From NCBI RefSeq assembly GCF_900141905.1, contig NZ_FQZF01000006.1, forward strand, positions 62,001 to 126,000: 64,000 nt of DNA, written 5' to 3'. Both the position numbers and the translations under genes were made by a program. A model generated the notes under the pieces. That model was not told where the DNA came from. It saw nothing but the letters and a program-made list of their open reading frames with translations, and searched no databases. This DNA is from Muricoccus roseus (lineage in GTDB: Bacteria > Pseudomonadota > Alphaproteobacteria > Acetobacterales > Acetobacteraceae). Positions 1 through 8,097 of this stretch are shown piece by piece; position 1 is the first letter of the stretch; every line of letters begins with the position of its first letter.

Positions 1-789
1 GCCCGTCAGGATGTTCCAGGACTGCAGGTCGAGGCCGCCGAGCCCGAGATCCGCGAACTCGCCAAGGCCCGGCACCTCTGGCAGGAGCGGGGAGCGGGCC
101 CGGCTGCCGACCGCGAGTGGAACCAGCTTTCCGGCCGCCACCTGGGGCAGCAGCGCGGGCATGAAGTCGAACACCATGTCGATCTGCCCAGCCAGCAGGT
201 CGTTCAAAGCCGGCGCCCCGCCACGATAGGGCACATGGACGATGTCGGCGCCGCTCCGCTTGGCGATAGTGGCGATCAGCAGGTGGGCCGGGCCCCCATT
301 GCTGGCCGAACCCTTGGTGATCTGGCGTCCGGGCTGCTTCGCCCAGTTGATCAGCGCCCGGAAGTCGGTCCAGCCACGCTGGGCCGCGCGCTCGGCCGTC
401 ACGCAGCAGAGGACGGTGCTCGTCACCAGCTTGGCCACCGGCGTGAGGTCCCGGGCCGGGTCGTAGGAGACCCTGGCCATCAGCGGCAGGGCAGTGAAGA
501 AGCCGATGTTGAACACGCCCAGCGTCGCCCCGTCCGGTGCGGCGCGGGTCACGGCCTCGATCCCCAGCACGCCATTGGCTCCACCCCGATTCTCGATCAC
601 CACGGGCTGGTTGTTCCGGGCCGTGAAGGCGTCGGCCCAGATCCGCCCGATCGCATCGCCGGCCCCGCCGGGTGGGAAGGGCACGACCCAGCGCATCGGG
701 CGGCCGCCGGGCAGAACCTGCGCACTCGCCGACCGGAGCAGGGCTGGGGCGGCCAGGAAGCCAAGCAGGAGGGGGCGGCGGGCTGGCAT
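1..789 (-). CDS. Bug/TctC-family extracytoplasmic solute-binding protein (C-terminus outside window)
   Basis: This is a periplasmic substrate receptor of the Bug/TctC family, which in tripartite tricarboxylate transport delivers carboxylates to TctAB-type membrane proteins; the ligand cannot be told from sequence. The gene reads leftward from ATG at 789 and runs off the window edge after 263 codons of a family usually about 320 long. The N-terminus has a signal peptide ending near SASAQ (about residues 1-24). It is followed by the family hallmarks VVPFPPGGAGD, ENRGGANG and VPYRGGAPALNDLLAGQ. No TctA or TctB gene lies in the window, so it may be an orphan receptor, as is common for this family. 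It is divergent from the RidA gene across a 105-base spacer. Confidence 0.9.
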   Translation of the reverse strand, partial: MPARRPLLLGFLAAPALLRSASAQVLPGGRPMRWVVPFPPGGAGDAIGRIWADAFTARNNQPVVIENRGGANGVLGIEAVTRAAPDGATLGVFNIGFFTALPLMARVSYDPARDLTPVAKLVTSTVLCCVTAERAAQRGWTDFRALINWAKQPGRQITKGSASNGGPAHLLIATIAKRSGADIVHVPYRGGAPALNDLLAGQIDMVFDFMPALLPQVAAGKLVPLAVGSRARSPLLPEVPGLGEFADLGLGGLDLQSWNILTG

Positions 790-821
790 ATCGGGCTCCG
801 GGCGGCGGGATGGCGAGAGGA

Positions 822-835
822 TTACCTCTTGGTAA
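822..835. promoter_or_regulatory. Short inverted repeat in divergent spacer
   Basis: TTACC-TCTT-GGTAA, two 5-base arms around a 4-base centre. It lies 33 bases upstream of the TctC-like start and 60 bases upstream of the RidA start. It could be a small operator serving the divergent pair. It is short enough to be chance, so support is weak. Confidence 0.25.
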
Positions 836-894
836 GGTGAAGCAAGGGGCGCGCCATCCGTAGCGGGCCCGAGTGGAACCGGGATCCTGAATCC

Positions 895-1281
895 ATGCCC
901 AAGCGCGCCGTCGCCACCGACCGGGTGTTCAAGCCCAAGCTGCCCTTTGCCCAGGCCACCCTGGCTGGCGGCTTCGTCTTCGCCTGTTCCACCGGGCGCG
1001 ACAGGGAGGGCCGCTTCGCCGTCGGGGATGTGCGCGCCCAGACACGGCAGACCATCGAGAACATCCGCGCCCTGATCGAGGAGGCCGGCGGCACGCTGAA
1101 GGACGTGGTGAAGTGCACGGTCTACGTGACCGACCGCGCGAACTGGGAACCGATGAACGAGGTCTATTTCGAGATGTTCGCCGAGGATCCGCCGCACCGG
1201 GTTTCCTGCATCGTCAGCGGTCTCGGCTCCCCGGATTGCCTCGTCGAGATCGACGCGACCGCCTATCTCGGAACCGACTGA
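895..1281 (+). CDS. RidA family (YjgF/YER057c/UK114) protein
   Basis: A 128-residue protein with the full RidA fold signature. Canonical RidA proteins hydrolyse reactive enamines/imines formed by PLP enzymes and act in the cytoplasm as trimers. The central helix TRQTIENIRALIEEAGGTLK and the strand VVKCTVYVTD are typical. The C-terminal block has the conserved arginine (R102, in PPHRVSCIV) and E118 in VEIDATAY, which in active members contact the substrate carboxylate. The ATG at 895 gives a full-length family member. Monocistronic; the next gene is convergent and ends 10 bases away. Some RidA subfamilies are not imine deaminases, so the exact activity is inferred. Confidence 0.88.
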   Translation: MPKRAVATDRVFKPKLPFAQATLAGGFVFACSTGRDREGRFAVGDVRAQTRQTIENIRALIEEAGGTLKDVVKCTVYVTDRANWEPMNEVYFEMFAEDPPHRVSCIVSGLGSPDCLVEIDATAYLGTD

Positions 1282-1290
1282 TCCCGCCGG

Positions 1291-2103
1291 TCAGCTCCCC
1301 TCATCCGGGATGTTGATGAGGTGGCCACAGGCTTTGCAGTGGACCGCATCCGGCTCGTGCCGCTGCAGCCCGCATTGCGGGCAGGGGAAGCGGACCTTGG
1401 AGGGCCGGAAGAGGGATTGGGCAAGGCGGAGGAACAGCGTCACTCCGCAGAACATGATGACCACGCTGAGCAGCCGCCCCGTCCGGCCGGGCAGGGTGAT
1501 GTCGCCGAAGCCGGTGGTGGTGAGGGCGGTGATGGTGAAATAGAGGGCATCCGCATAGTCGCCGATCTGCGGATTGCTCCGGTGCTGGGTCTCGTACACC
1601 AGCCCGGTCATGATGAAGATGAACACCAGCAGGTCCATTGCGGCCACCATCGTGTCCTGGTTCCGCTGAAAGCCGGGAAAGTCCTTCCGTAGCCGGTTCA
1701 GCAGCCTCTGCGAGCGGAGCAGGCGCAGCACGCGCAGGGCCCGCAGGAAGCCGGCGGCCGCGCCCAGCATCGGGATCAGGAAGCAGACGATGGCGATGGC
1801 GTCCGCCAGGGTGGCGGGATGCGCCAGTTCCTTCCACGGCCTCGGGCTGGCGCGGAGCCTCGCGGCGAACTCGGCCAGAAGGACGAGGCCGAGCGCCGTA
1901 TCGGCCACCTCCACCGTGGCACTCCGCTCGATGAAGGAGGTGCCGATGATGAAGAGCAGCGTGACGGCGTCAAGCAGCAGCAGGCCGTAGCGGTACCGGA
2001 CTGCCCGCGCGGTGTCGCGGTAATAGAGTTCCCGGAACAGCCGGCGATCGGCGGGGAGGGCATCGACGGCCCTCGTCTCCGCCGAATGGGGCGGGATCTT
2101 CAT
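1291..2103 (-). CDS. Voltage-sensor-type potassium channel with C-terminal zinc ribbon
   Basis: A 270-residue inner-membrane ion channel. Hydrophobic segments fall near residues 40-58, 68-80, 98-120, 153-170 and 210-226. An S4-like helix (about 121-140) carries arginine at every third position (R121, R124, R127, R130, R133), the pattern of a voltage sensor. The pore loop has TTTGFGD (195-201), a K+ selectivity-filter variant. After the last helix the cytoplasmic tail has two CxxC pairs (C241/C244 and C256/C259), forming a zinc ribbon. The family fit is a six-helix voltage-gated channel. The zinc ribbon in place of the usual RCK or cyclic-nucleotide domain is unusual. It starts at ATG 2103 and is divergent from the PadR gene. 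Confidence 0.82.
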   Translation of the reverse strand: MKIPPHSAETRAVDALPADRRLFRELYYRDTARAVRYRYGLLLLDAVTLLFIIGTSFIERSATVEVADTALGLVLLAEFAARLRASPRPWKELAHPATLADAIAIVCFLIPMLGAAAGFLRALRVLRLLRSQRLLNRLRKDFPGFQRNQDTMVAAMDLLVFIFIMTGLVYETQHRSNPQIGDYADALYFTITALTTTGFGDITLPGRTGRLLSVVIMFCGVTLFLRLAQSLFRPSKVRFPCPQCGLQRHEPDAVHCKACGHLINIPDEGS

Positions 2104-2244
2104 GCCGGCATGAGGCGCTGGGCGGACGTCATGGTGTCGGGCGGGCTTTCATGCCGGGGGCCTCGGAGCTTCGCAGGCTTTCCACAGGCGATAACGCGGC
2201 AGAACGGCGCAGCCAAGCCGAAGGGGGTTGAATCCGGAAGGGTC

Positions 2245-2273
2245 TCGATATATCTAAATAATCGTTATATCGA
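2245..2273. promoter_or_regulatory. Operator-like inverted repeat upstream of the PadR gene
   Basis: TCGATATA at 2245-2252 and its exact reverse complement TATATCGA at 2266-2273, separated by 13 bases. The site is strikingly AT-rich in a very GC-rich genome. It lies 20 bases before the PadR start codon, where an autoregulatory repressor would overlap the promoter. PadR-family proteins, including E. coli YqjI, bind AT-rich inverted repeats upstream of their own gene. That the neighbouring PadR protein binds here is an inference. Confidence 0.65.
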
Positions 2274-2292
2274 AATCCTTACGGGAGAACCC

Positions 2293-2859
2293 ATGCATCC
2301 CTTTCATCATCACGGCAGGTGCGACCGGCGCCGCTTCCATCGCGGCGGCCCGCAGGCCGGACATCACCACCACCATCGCGGGGGGCGAGGCGGGTCGGGC
2401 GGCCGCTTCTTCGAGACCGGCGACCTCCGTCTCGTCGTCCTGCGGCTGATCGCGGAACGCCCTCGCCACGGCTACGAGCTGATCAAGGCCATCGAGGAGC
2501 GGCTGGCCGGAACCTATTCCCCGAGCCCTGGCGTCATCTATCCGAACCTCACCCTGCTGGAGGAACTGGGACAGATCACGGTCGCCAGCACCGAGGGCGG
2601 GCGCAAGCTCTATGCTGTCACCCCCGAGGGGGAACGGGTTCTCGAGGCCGCGCAGCCTGAGGTCGAGGCTCTCTTCGCGAGAATGGATGCCACGGCCGCC
2701 GACCGGCCCGACGGCGCCGGGCTGCAGGCCATGCGCGCGATGCAGAACCTCAAGATGGCGCTGCGCCTCCGCCTGTCCCGGGGAGCTCTGTCGGAGGAAC
2801 AGATGCGGCGGATCGTCGCACTGATCGACGAGGCGGCTGTGCAGGTGGAGCGGGTCTGA
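2293..2859 (+). CDS. yqjI: PadR-family repressor with His-rich N-terminus (YqjI-like)
   Basis: A 188-residue winged-helix regulator. The first 29 residues contain ten histidines, including HHHHH at 24-28, and one cysteine, a likely metal-binding extension. The PadR winged helix follows (about 40-115), with GDLRLVVLRLIAERPRHGYE, SPSPGVIYPNLTLLEELG and RKLYAVTPEG, then a C-terminal dimerisation helix. E. coli YqjI has the same layout: a nickel-binding His-rich tail on a PadR domain that represses yqjH, the gene next to it. Here the next gene is also a yqjH homologue, overlapping by 1 base (TGATG). Start ATG 2293 is chosen because GGGAGA lies at 2283-2288 and the His-rich tail begins there; a longer open frame upstream is not convincing. 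The regulated metal, Ni or Fe, is inferred. Confidence 0.85.
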   Translation: MHPFHHHGRCDRRRFHRGGPQAGHHHHHRGGRGGSGGRFFETGDLRLVVLRLIAERPRHGYELIKAIEERLAGTYSPSPGVIYPNLTLLEELGQITVASTEGGRKLYAVTPEGERVLEAAQPEVEALFARMDATAADRPDGAGLQAMRAMQNLKMALRLRLSRGALSEEQMRRIVALIDEAAVQVERV

Positions 2860-3680
2860 TGCCGGAGATGACCGAGGGCCGCCTCGGCCGGCGCGTGCGG
2901 CACGAGCTGCGCCGCCGGGTGCTGACGGTCCGGCACGTCGAGCGGGTCACGCCCCGCATGGCGCGCGTGACGCTGGCCGGTCCGGAGCTGGAGGGCTTCG
3001 TGACCGCCTCCTTCGACGACCATGTGAAGCTCTTCTTCCCCTCGCCGGGCCAGGGGGAGCCGATGATGCCGGATTTCGGGCCGAACGGCCCCGTGCTGCC
3101 GGAGGGGGCACCGCGGCCCATCGCCCGCGACTACACCCCGCGGCGCTTCGACCCGGAACTGGGGGAACTGGTCATCGACTTCGCGCTGCACGAGGCAGGA
3201 CCGGCGACGGAATGGGCGGCCGCGGCCGCGCCGGGGCAGCGCATCGGTGTCGGCGGCCCGCGTGGCTCCTTCGTGCTGCCGGACGATCTGGACTGGTATC
3301 TCCTCGCCGGCGACGAGACGGCGCTGCCCGCCATCGGGAGACGGATTGAGGAACGGCCGCCGACCGCCCGTGTCCTCGCCGTCATCGAGGTTGCGGACGG
3401 TACCGAGCGGCAGGCGCTGCCCGAACGGCCCGGCATCGAGGTGGTCTGGGTCGAACGCGGCCCGAGGCCGCCCGGCCAGGCCGGACGGCTGGTCGCCGCG
3501 CTGGAGGCCCTGATCCTCCCCCGCGGCAGTGGCCATGCCTGGGTGGCCTGCGAGGCCGAGGTGGCACGCCAGCTGCGCCGTGTCCTGCTCGAGCGGCATG
3601 GGCTGCCGAAGGAGCGGGTGAAGGCAGCCGCCTACTGGAAGCGCGGCGCCGCCGCCGCCCATGAAGCGGTGGAGGACTGA
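2859..3680 (+). CDS. yqjH: Siderophore-interacting protein / NADPH-dependent ferric-chelate reductase
   Basis: A 273-residue flavoprotein of the SIP family (ViuB, YqjH), cytoplasmic enzymes that reduce iron in imported ferric siderophores. Seen in the sequence: an N-terminal FAD-binding barrel with VTPRMARVTLAGPEL and the flavin motif RDYTPRRFD; a glycine-rich phosphate-binding segment VGGPRGSFV; and an NADPH-binding C-terminal part with YLLAGDETALPAIGRRIEE and the SIP ending KAAAYWKRGAAAAHE. The ATG at 2859 overlaps the PadR stop by 1 base, so the two are co-transcribed and probably under the operator at 2245-2273. No siderophore transport genes lie nearby. It is convergent with the AhpD-like gene. 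Confidence 0.9.
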   Translation: MPEMTEGRLGRRVRHELRRRVLTVRHVERVTPRMARVTLAGPELEGFVTASFDDHVKLFFPSPGQGEPMMPDFGPNGPVLPEGAPRPIARDYTPRRFDPELGELVIDFALHEAGPATEWAAAAAPGQRIGVGGPRGSFVLPDDLDWYLLAGDETALPAIGRRIEERPPTARVLAVIEVADGTERQALPERPGIEVVWVERGPRPPGQAGRLVAALEALILPRGSGHAWVACEAEVARQLRRVLLERHGLPKERVKAAAYWKRGAAAAHEAVED

Positions 3681-3687
3681 GACTGCC

Positions 3688-4266
3688 CTAGCGGCGGCCG
3701 AGCATGTGGAATTCCGGGTTCGGCCGCAGGTCCGTGGCGTTGGCGAGGCGATTGGACATGGAGAAGAAGGCGGCGATGGCGCCGATGTCCCACGCCTCGT
3801 CCTCGGTGAAGCCGGCCTGGGCCAGCGCCTGGTGGTCCTCATCGCCGACGAGGTGGGACTGCGTGGCCACCTTCAGCGCATAGTCCAGCATGGCCCGCTG
3901 GCGCGGGAGCAGCCCGGCCTTGCGGTAGTTGGTGGCGACGAGATCAGCGACCTGCGGGTCCTTCGCCCGCACCCGCAGGATGGCGCCATGGGCCACCACG
4001 CAATACTGGCAGGAATGCGCGGCCGAGACGGCGACGACGATCATCTCCCGCTCGGCCGCCGTCAGCCCCTCCCGCTTCTCCATCAGCGCGTCGTGATAGG
4101 CGACGAAGGCGCGGAACTCCTCCGGCCGGCGGGCGAGGAGGAGGAAGACGTTGGGGACGAAGCCGGCCTTCTCCTGCACGGCCAGAATGCGGGCCCGGAT
4201 ATCCTCCGGCAGCGCACCCAGCTCGGGCACGGGGTAGCGGAAGGGGCGGGGAGCTTCGTTGGCCAT
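3688..4266 (-). CDS. AhpD-like / carboxymuconolactone-decarboxylase-family peroxidase-related protein
   Basis: A 192-residue all-helical protein of the AhpD-like superfamily, of the longer 'peroxidase-related enzyme' type. The redox motif is C86-x2-C89 with H93 (SCQYCVVAHG), the AhpD CxxC-x3-H arrangement that reduces peroxiredoxin partners or peroxides. NVFLLLARRPEEFRAFVAYHD upstream is typical of the subfamily. It sits 69 bases downstream of pheT on the same strand, separated by a hairpin (4278-4312), so it is probably a separate unit. No peroxiredoxin gene is adjacent and the physiological substrate is unknown. Confidence 0.83.
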   Translation of the reverse strand: MANEAPRPFRYPVPELGALPEDIRARILAVQEKAGFVPNVFLLLARRPEEFRAFVAYHDALMEKREGLTAAEREMIVVAVSAAHSCQYCVVAHGAILRVRAKDPQVADLVATNYRKAGLLPRQRAMLDYALKVATQSHLVGDEDHQALAQAGFTEDEAWDIGAIAAFFSMSNRLANATDLRPNPEFHMLGRR

Positions 4267-4277
4267 GGGCGTTTCCT

Positions 4278-4312
4278 GTGGTGGGCACCCGCCGGAGCGG
4301 GCGCGCCACCAC
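4278..4312 (-). terminator. Hairpin downstream of pheT
   Basis: GTGGTGG (4278-4284) pairs with CCACCAC (4306-4312), with an inner CCGC/GCGG stem. It lies between the pheT stop (4336) and the next gene start (4266). No T-run follows on the minus strand, so it may be a Rho-assisted or processing hairpin and not a classical intrinsic terminator. Confidence 0.35.
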
Positions 4313-4335
4313 GCTAGACGCCTCCTGCACCGCGG

Positions 4336-6831
4336 TCAGCCCCGAAGGGTCGCCCCGGTGGCCTTGGTCACGGCGGCGACGATCTTGGCGATGGCCGCCT
4401 CGATCTCCGCATCGGTGAGCGTCCGCTCCCGCGGCTGCAGCACCACCTCCAGCGCGAGCGAAACCTTGCCCTCGGGCAGCCGGTCGCCGGCATAGCGGTC
4501 GAACAGCGATACCTCGGCCAGGAGGTTCCGCTCGGCGTTGCGCGCGGCGCGGAGCAGCGCATCGGCCTGCACCGTGGAATCCACCAGGAAGGCCAGGTCG
4601 CGCCGCACGGGCTGGAACGCCGCGAGATCCGGGGCGGCCTTATTCTTCCGCTTCGGCTCGGGGACGGAATCCAGCAGCACCTCGAAGGCCACCGCGGGCC
4701 CGTCGATCCCGAGCGCTGAGAGAACGCGCGGATGCAGCTCGCCGAAGCGCGCGAGAGGCAGCTTCGGGCCGCTGCGCAGCACGCCGGAGCGGCCGGGATG
4801 GTAGTAGCCGGGCGCGTCGGTCGTCACGCTCAGCGCGGCGGGGGAGAGGCCGAGGGACAGCAGCACCGCCAGCGCGTCGCCCTTGGCGTCCAGCGCGTCG
4901 AAGGCGCGCTGGGCCTCGGACCAGTGCCGCGGCGTGCGGCCCAGGCGCAGCCCCGCCGCCGTGGCGAGCTGCCCCTCGGGCGTCGGCGCGGCGTAGGAGG
5001 CCCCGACCTCGAAGAGCGACACGTCGGGATAGCCCCGCGCGGCGTTCCGCCCGGCCGCCTGGAGGAGGGTGGCCACCGGCGTCGGGCGCATCTGGTCCAG
5101 ATCGGCCGCGATCGGGTTCTCCACCCGGAGCGACTCCGGCGTCTCACCGAAGAAGGAGGCCGTGGCGCGGGCCGTGAAGCCGAAGGTCACGGCCTCCTGC
5201 AGTCCTCGCGAGGCCAGCACGCGCCGGGCCAGCGCCGCGCGAGACTGGCGCGGGGTGAGGGAGGGCAGGGGCAGCCGCCCCTCGGCCGGCAGCGAGACCG
5301 CGGGAATGGCGTTCAGCCCCTCCAGCCGCAGCACCTCCTCGAGCAGGTCGCACTCGGCCTCCACGGCATCCGCACCCTCGGCGGCGGCCCTGGCGCGGGC
5401 GGGATCGATGCCCGGCTCCTGAGTCAGCTCCGTGCCGCCCGCGCGGTAGGCGGAGCGGGAGGAGGCGATGTCGTTCCGCCATGAGGGGACGGCGACCGTC
5501 ACCTCGGCCGCGTCATGCGCCAGCACGGAGAAGCCCAGCCGCTCCAGCGAGTTCACGGCCGCCTCGGGCGGGACACCGGAGCCGCCGAGCCCCGCGATCC
5601 GCTCGAAGCGCAGGGTCGCCTCGCGCTGCCAGGCGGGTTCGGCCCCGGCCTCGGTCACCGTGCTCGGCTCGCCGCCGCAAAGCTGCATCACCATCCGCGT
5701 CGCGGCTTCCAGCATCGCGCGCTGCGCGGCGGGATCGAGCCCACGCTCGTTGCGCGCGCGCGCGTCGCTGTGCACCCCGTGCCGGCGGCCGGTGAGCGCG
5801 ATGCGCACGGGGTCGAAGAGGGCGCATTCGATGAAGACCTCGCGCGTCGTCTCGTCGCATCCCGTCGACTCGCCGCCGATAATGGCCGCGAGGCTCTCGA
5901 CCCCGGCCTCGTCGGCGATGACGATGTCCTCCGGAGTTGGGCGGTAGGTCTTCCCGTTCAGCGCCAGGTATTCGTCACCCTCGCGCCCCAGCCGCATGGT
6001 CAGGGTGCGGCCCTTCACCTTCGCCACGTCGAAGACGTGCAGCGGCCGGCCGAGATCGAAGGTGAAGTAGTTGGTGATATCCACCAGCGCATTGATCGGG
6101 CGCAGGCCGATGGCCGTCAGGCGGTCCTGCATCCATTGCGGCGAGGGGCCGTTGGTCACGCCCCGGATCGCACGGCCCAGCACCTGGATACAGGCGCGCG
6201 GGTCCTCGATCACCCATTCCAGCGGCGTGGGGTAGGCTGGGGCCAGCGGCTCGGGGCTCCAGGGCTTCAGCGTCCCCAGCCCCGCGGCGGCAAGGTCCCG
6301 CGCCACGCCGCGCACGGCCAGCGCATCGCCGCGATTGGGGGTGACGCTGATCTCGATCACGGGGTCGCCGAGGCCGGCATACTCGGCATAGGGCGTGCCG
6401 ACCGGCGCATCCTCCGGCAGCTCGACGATGCCGTTATGGTCGTCGCCCAGCCCCATCTCGCGCGAGGAGAGCATCATCGCCTCGCTCTTCACGCCGCGGA
6501 TCTCGCCCGCCTTGAGCGTGATTCCCGTGCCCGGGACGAACGCGCCGGGCAGGGCGGCCACGCCCTTCATCCCGGCCCGCGCATTCGGCGCGCCGCAGAC
6601 GACCGAGCGGAGGGTGCCATCCCCTACATCCACCTTCAGCGCGCGCAGCCGGTCGGCGTTCGGATGCTGCTCGGCCTCCACCACATAGGCGACGCGGAAC
6701 GGGGCGAGGGCGGCGGCGCGGTCCTCCACGCCCTCCACCTCGAGGCCGATGGTGTTGAGGGTGGCGAGGATCTGCTCGAGCGTCGCCTCGGTCTCGAGGT
6801 GGTCCCGCAGCCAGGAGAGGGTGAACTTCAT
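4336..6831 (-). CDS. pheT: Phenylalanine--tRNA ligase beta subunit
   Basis: An 831-residue beta chain of the cytoplasmic (alpha-beta)2 PheRS that charges tRNA-Phe. Domain order is canonical. The EMAP/tRNA-binding domain (about 40-150) has VVEAEQHPNADRLRALKVDV and SVVCGAPNAR. The B3/4 editing region has LVDITNYFTFDLGRPLHVFD. The B5 domain and catalytic-like core include EEVLRLEGLNAIPAVSLP. The C-terminal FDX-ACB anticodon-binding domain has RRDLAFLVDS and EVSLFDRYAGDRLPEGKVSLA. It is slightly longer than the usual ~800 residues. Start ATG 6831 is 10 bases past the pheS stop, so the pair is one operon. Possible charging control lies upstream, in the rplT-pheS spacer. Confidence 0.97.
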   Translation of the reverse strand: MKFTLSWLRDHLETEATLEQILATLNTIGLEVEGVEDRAAALAPFRVAYVVEAEQHPNADRLRALKVDVGDGTLRSVVCGAPNARAGMKGVAALPGAFVPGTGITLKAGEIRGVKSEAMMLSSREMGLGDDHNGIVELPEDAPVGTPYAEYAGLGDPVIEISVTPNRGDALAVRGVARDLAAAGLGTLKPWSPEPLAPAYPTPLEWVIEDPRACIQVLGRAIRGVTNGPSPQWMQDRLTAIGLRPINALVDITNYFTFDLGRPLHVFDVAKVKGRTLTMRLGREGDEYLALNGKTYRPTPEDIVIADEAGVESLAAIIGGESTGCDETTREVFIECALFDPVRIALTGRRHGVHSDARARNERGLDPAAQRAMLEAATRMVMQLCGGEPSTVTEAGAEPAWQREATLRFERIAGLGGSGVPPEAAVNSLERLGFSVLAHDAAEVTVAVPSWRNDIASSRSAYRAGGTELTQEPGIDPARARAAAEGADAVEAECDLLEEVLRLEGLNAIPAVSLPAEGRLPLPSLTPRQSRAALARRVLASRGLQEAVTFGFTARATASFFGETPESLRVENPIAADLDQMRPTPVATLLQAAGRNAARGYPDVSLFEVGASYAAPTPEGQLATAAGLRLGRTPRHWSEAQRAFDALDAKGDALAVLLSLGLSPAALSVTTDAPGYYHPGRSGVLRSGPKLPLARFGELHPRVLSALGIDGPAVAFEVLLDSVPEPKRKNKAAPDLAAFQPVRRDLAFLVDSTVQADALLRAARNAERNLLAEVSLFDRYAGDRLPEGKVSLALEVVLQPRERTLTDAEIEAAIAKIVAAVTKATGATLRG

Positions 6832-6841
6832 CTTTCGACCC

Positions 6842-7939
6842 TCAGGCGGCGTCGTGCAGGGTGAAGGGGGAGAGCGGGCTGGTGGCGTAGTGCCGCAGCC
6901 AGCGCAGATCGGCCTCGTAGAAGGGCCGCAGATCGGGGATGCCGTGCTTCAGCATGGTGATGCGCTCGATCCCCATGCCGAAGGCGAAGCCCTGCCAGAC
7001 CCGGGGATCGAGCCCGCAATTGGCCAGCACCTTCGGGTGGACCATGCCGCTGCCCAGGATCTCCAGCCAGTCGCCGCCCTGGCCAAGCTCGCCCGTCTTG
7101 CGGCTCCAGCCGATATCCACCTCCATCGAGGGCTCGGTGAAGGGGAAGTAGGAGCTGCGGAAGCGTACGGGCAGGTCGGCAATGCCGAAGAAGGCCCGGA
7201 GGAAATCGATCAGCGTGCCCTTGAGGTGCCCCATATGGATGTCGCGCCCGATCACCAGGCCCTCCACCTGATGGAACATGGGGGAATGCGTGGCGTCGTG
7301 GTCCGCGCGCCAGGTGCGGCCGGGCACGATCACGCGGATCGGCGGCTCCTGGGTCAGCATGGTGCGGATCTGCACGGGGCTGGTGTGGGTGCGCAGCACC
7401 GGGCGCCGGCCGGCCCCACCTTCGGCAGAGGGCGGAGCGGTCAGGTAGAAGGTGTCGTGGTCCTGCCGGGCCGGGTGGTGCTCGGGGATGTTGAGGGCGG
7501 AGAAGTTGTGCCAGTCGCCCTCGATATCCGGCCCCTCGGCCACGGCGAATCCCATCGCGCCGAAAAGGGCGATCAGCTCCTCCATGGTGCGGGAAATCGG
7601 GTGGATGCTGCCGGCCTCCGGCCCGGTGGGTGCGAAGGGCCGGGGCGGGAGGGAGACGTCCATCCGCTCCGCCGCGAGGCGCGCATCCAGGGCGAAGGCC
7701 TCCAGCGTCACGCGCCGGTTCTCCAGCGCCCGCTCGATCTCGCCTTTCAGCACGTTCACCTGCGCGCCGCGCGCCTTGCGTTCCTCCGGCGGCAGGGCGC
7801 CCAGGCCCTTGAGGAGCGCGGTCACCTCGCCGCTCTTGCCCAGCGCCGCGACGCGAACGGCATCCAGCGCGCGGGGATCCGCCGCCTCCGCGATGGCGGC
7901 CTCGATCGAGGCGCGCAGCATGTCGAGATCGTCAGCCAT
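6842..7939 (-). CDS. pheS: Phenylalanine--tRNA ligase alpha subunit
   Basis: The 365-residue catalytic alpha subunit of PheRS. An N-terminal coiled coil binds tRNA (about 1-85, with [20 protein letters not shown]). The class II core follows, with [12 protein letters not shown], the substrate-binding [10 protein letters not shown] and the [10 protein letters not shown] motif. Motif 3 is [20 protein letters not shown] near the C-terminus. Start ATG 7939 (MADDLDML) matches family length. The open frame continues 39 codons upstream to 8056, but that stretch contains a long hairpin and an unrelated composition, so it is taken as leader. Downstream, pheT follows after 10 bases; upstream, rplT and rpmI are co-directional. 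Confidence 0.96.
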   Translation of the reverse strand: MADDLDMLRASIEAAIAEAADPRALDAVRVAALGKSGEVTALLKGLGALPPEERKARGAQVNVLKGEIERALENRRVTLEAFALDARLAAERMDVSLPPRPFAPTGPEAGSIHPISRTMEELIALFGAMGFAVAEGPDIEGDWHNFSALNIPEHHPARQDHDTFYLTAPPSAEGGAGRRPVLRTHTSPVQIRTMLTQEPPIRVIVPGRTWRADHDATHSPMFHQVEGLVIGRDIHMGHLKGTLIDFLRAFFGIADLPVRFRSSYFPFTEPSMEVDIGWSRKTGELGQGGDWLEILGSGMVHPKVLANCGLDPRVWQGFAFGMGIERITMLKHGIPDLRPFYEADLRWLRHYATSPLSPFTLHDAA

Positions 7940-8003
7940 TCCCGAACCTGATCCTTGGGCGCCGGCATCGAGCCACGGGGCAGGGCCGGCGGGGGCCTCA
8001 TAT

Positions 8004-8050
8004 GCCAAGGGCCGCGCCGCTGGGAAATCCCAGCGGATGCGGCCCTTGGC
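8004..8050 (-). promoter_or_regulatory. Long hairpin in the pheS leader
   Basis: A near-perfect stem: GCCAAGGGCCGC (8004-8015) pairs with GCGGCCCTTGGC (8039-8050). Past a small internal mismatch, an inner stem of CCGCTGGG and CCCAGCGG closes a 4-base loop. It lies 65 bases before the pheS start, between rplT and pheS. No T-run follows on the minus strand. It could be a partial terminator, an attenuator-type element or an RNA processing site between the ribosomal-protein and synthetase parts of the transcript. The short open frame across it is not Phe-rich, so E. coli-style pheM attenuation is not evident. Confidence 0.45.
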
Positions 8051-8067
8051 GTTCATTCAGAGTGGAT

Positions 8068-8089
8068 GCCCCGCCGCAACGGGCGGGGC
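8068..8089 (-). terminator. GC-rich hairpin just after rplT
   Basis: GCCCCGCC (8068-8075) pairs with GGCGGGGC (8082-8089) around a 6-base loop, 9 bases past the rplT stop. There is no T-run, so termination is probably incomplete and read-through into pheST is possible. Confidence 0.4.
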
Positions 8090-8097
8090 GCCCGGCT

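Noticed and set aside
2610-3842. 410-codon open frame antisense to the PadR and SIP genes
   Set aside because: Spans two real, overlapping genes and has no recognisable motif.
5515-6864. 449-codon open frame antisense to pheT
   Set aside because: Arg/Gly/His-rich translation without motifs; such frames arise from high GC at third positions opposite real genes. pheT is certain.
7940-8056. N-terminal extension of pheS to ATG 8056
   Set aside because: Would be translated through a long hairpin, is unlike PheS and exceeds family length; treated as leader.
7940-8056. Phe-rich leader peptide attenuator for pheS
   Set aside because: The short frame contains one Phe and no Phe run, and the hairpin lacks a T-tail.
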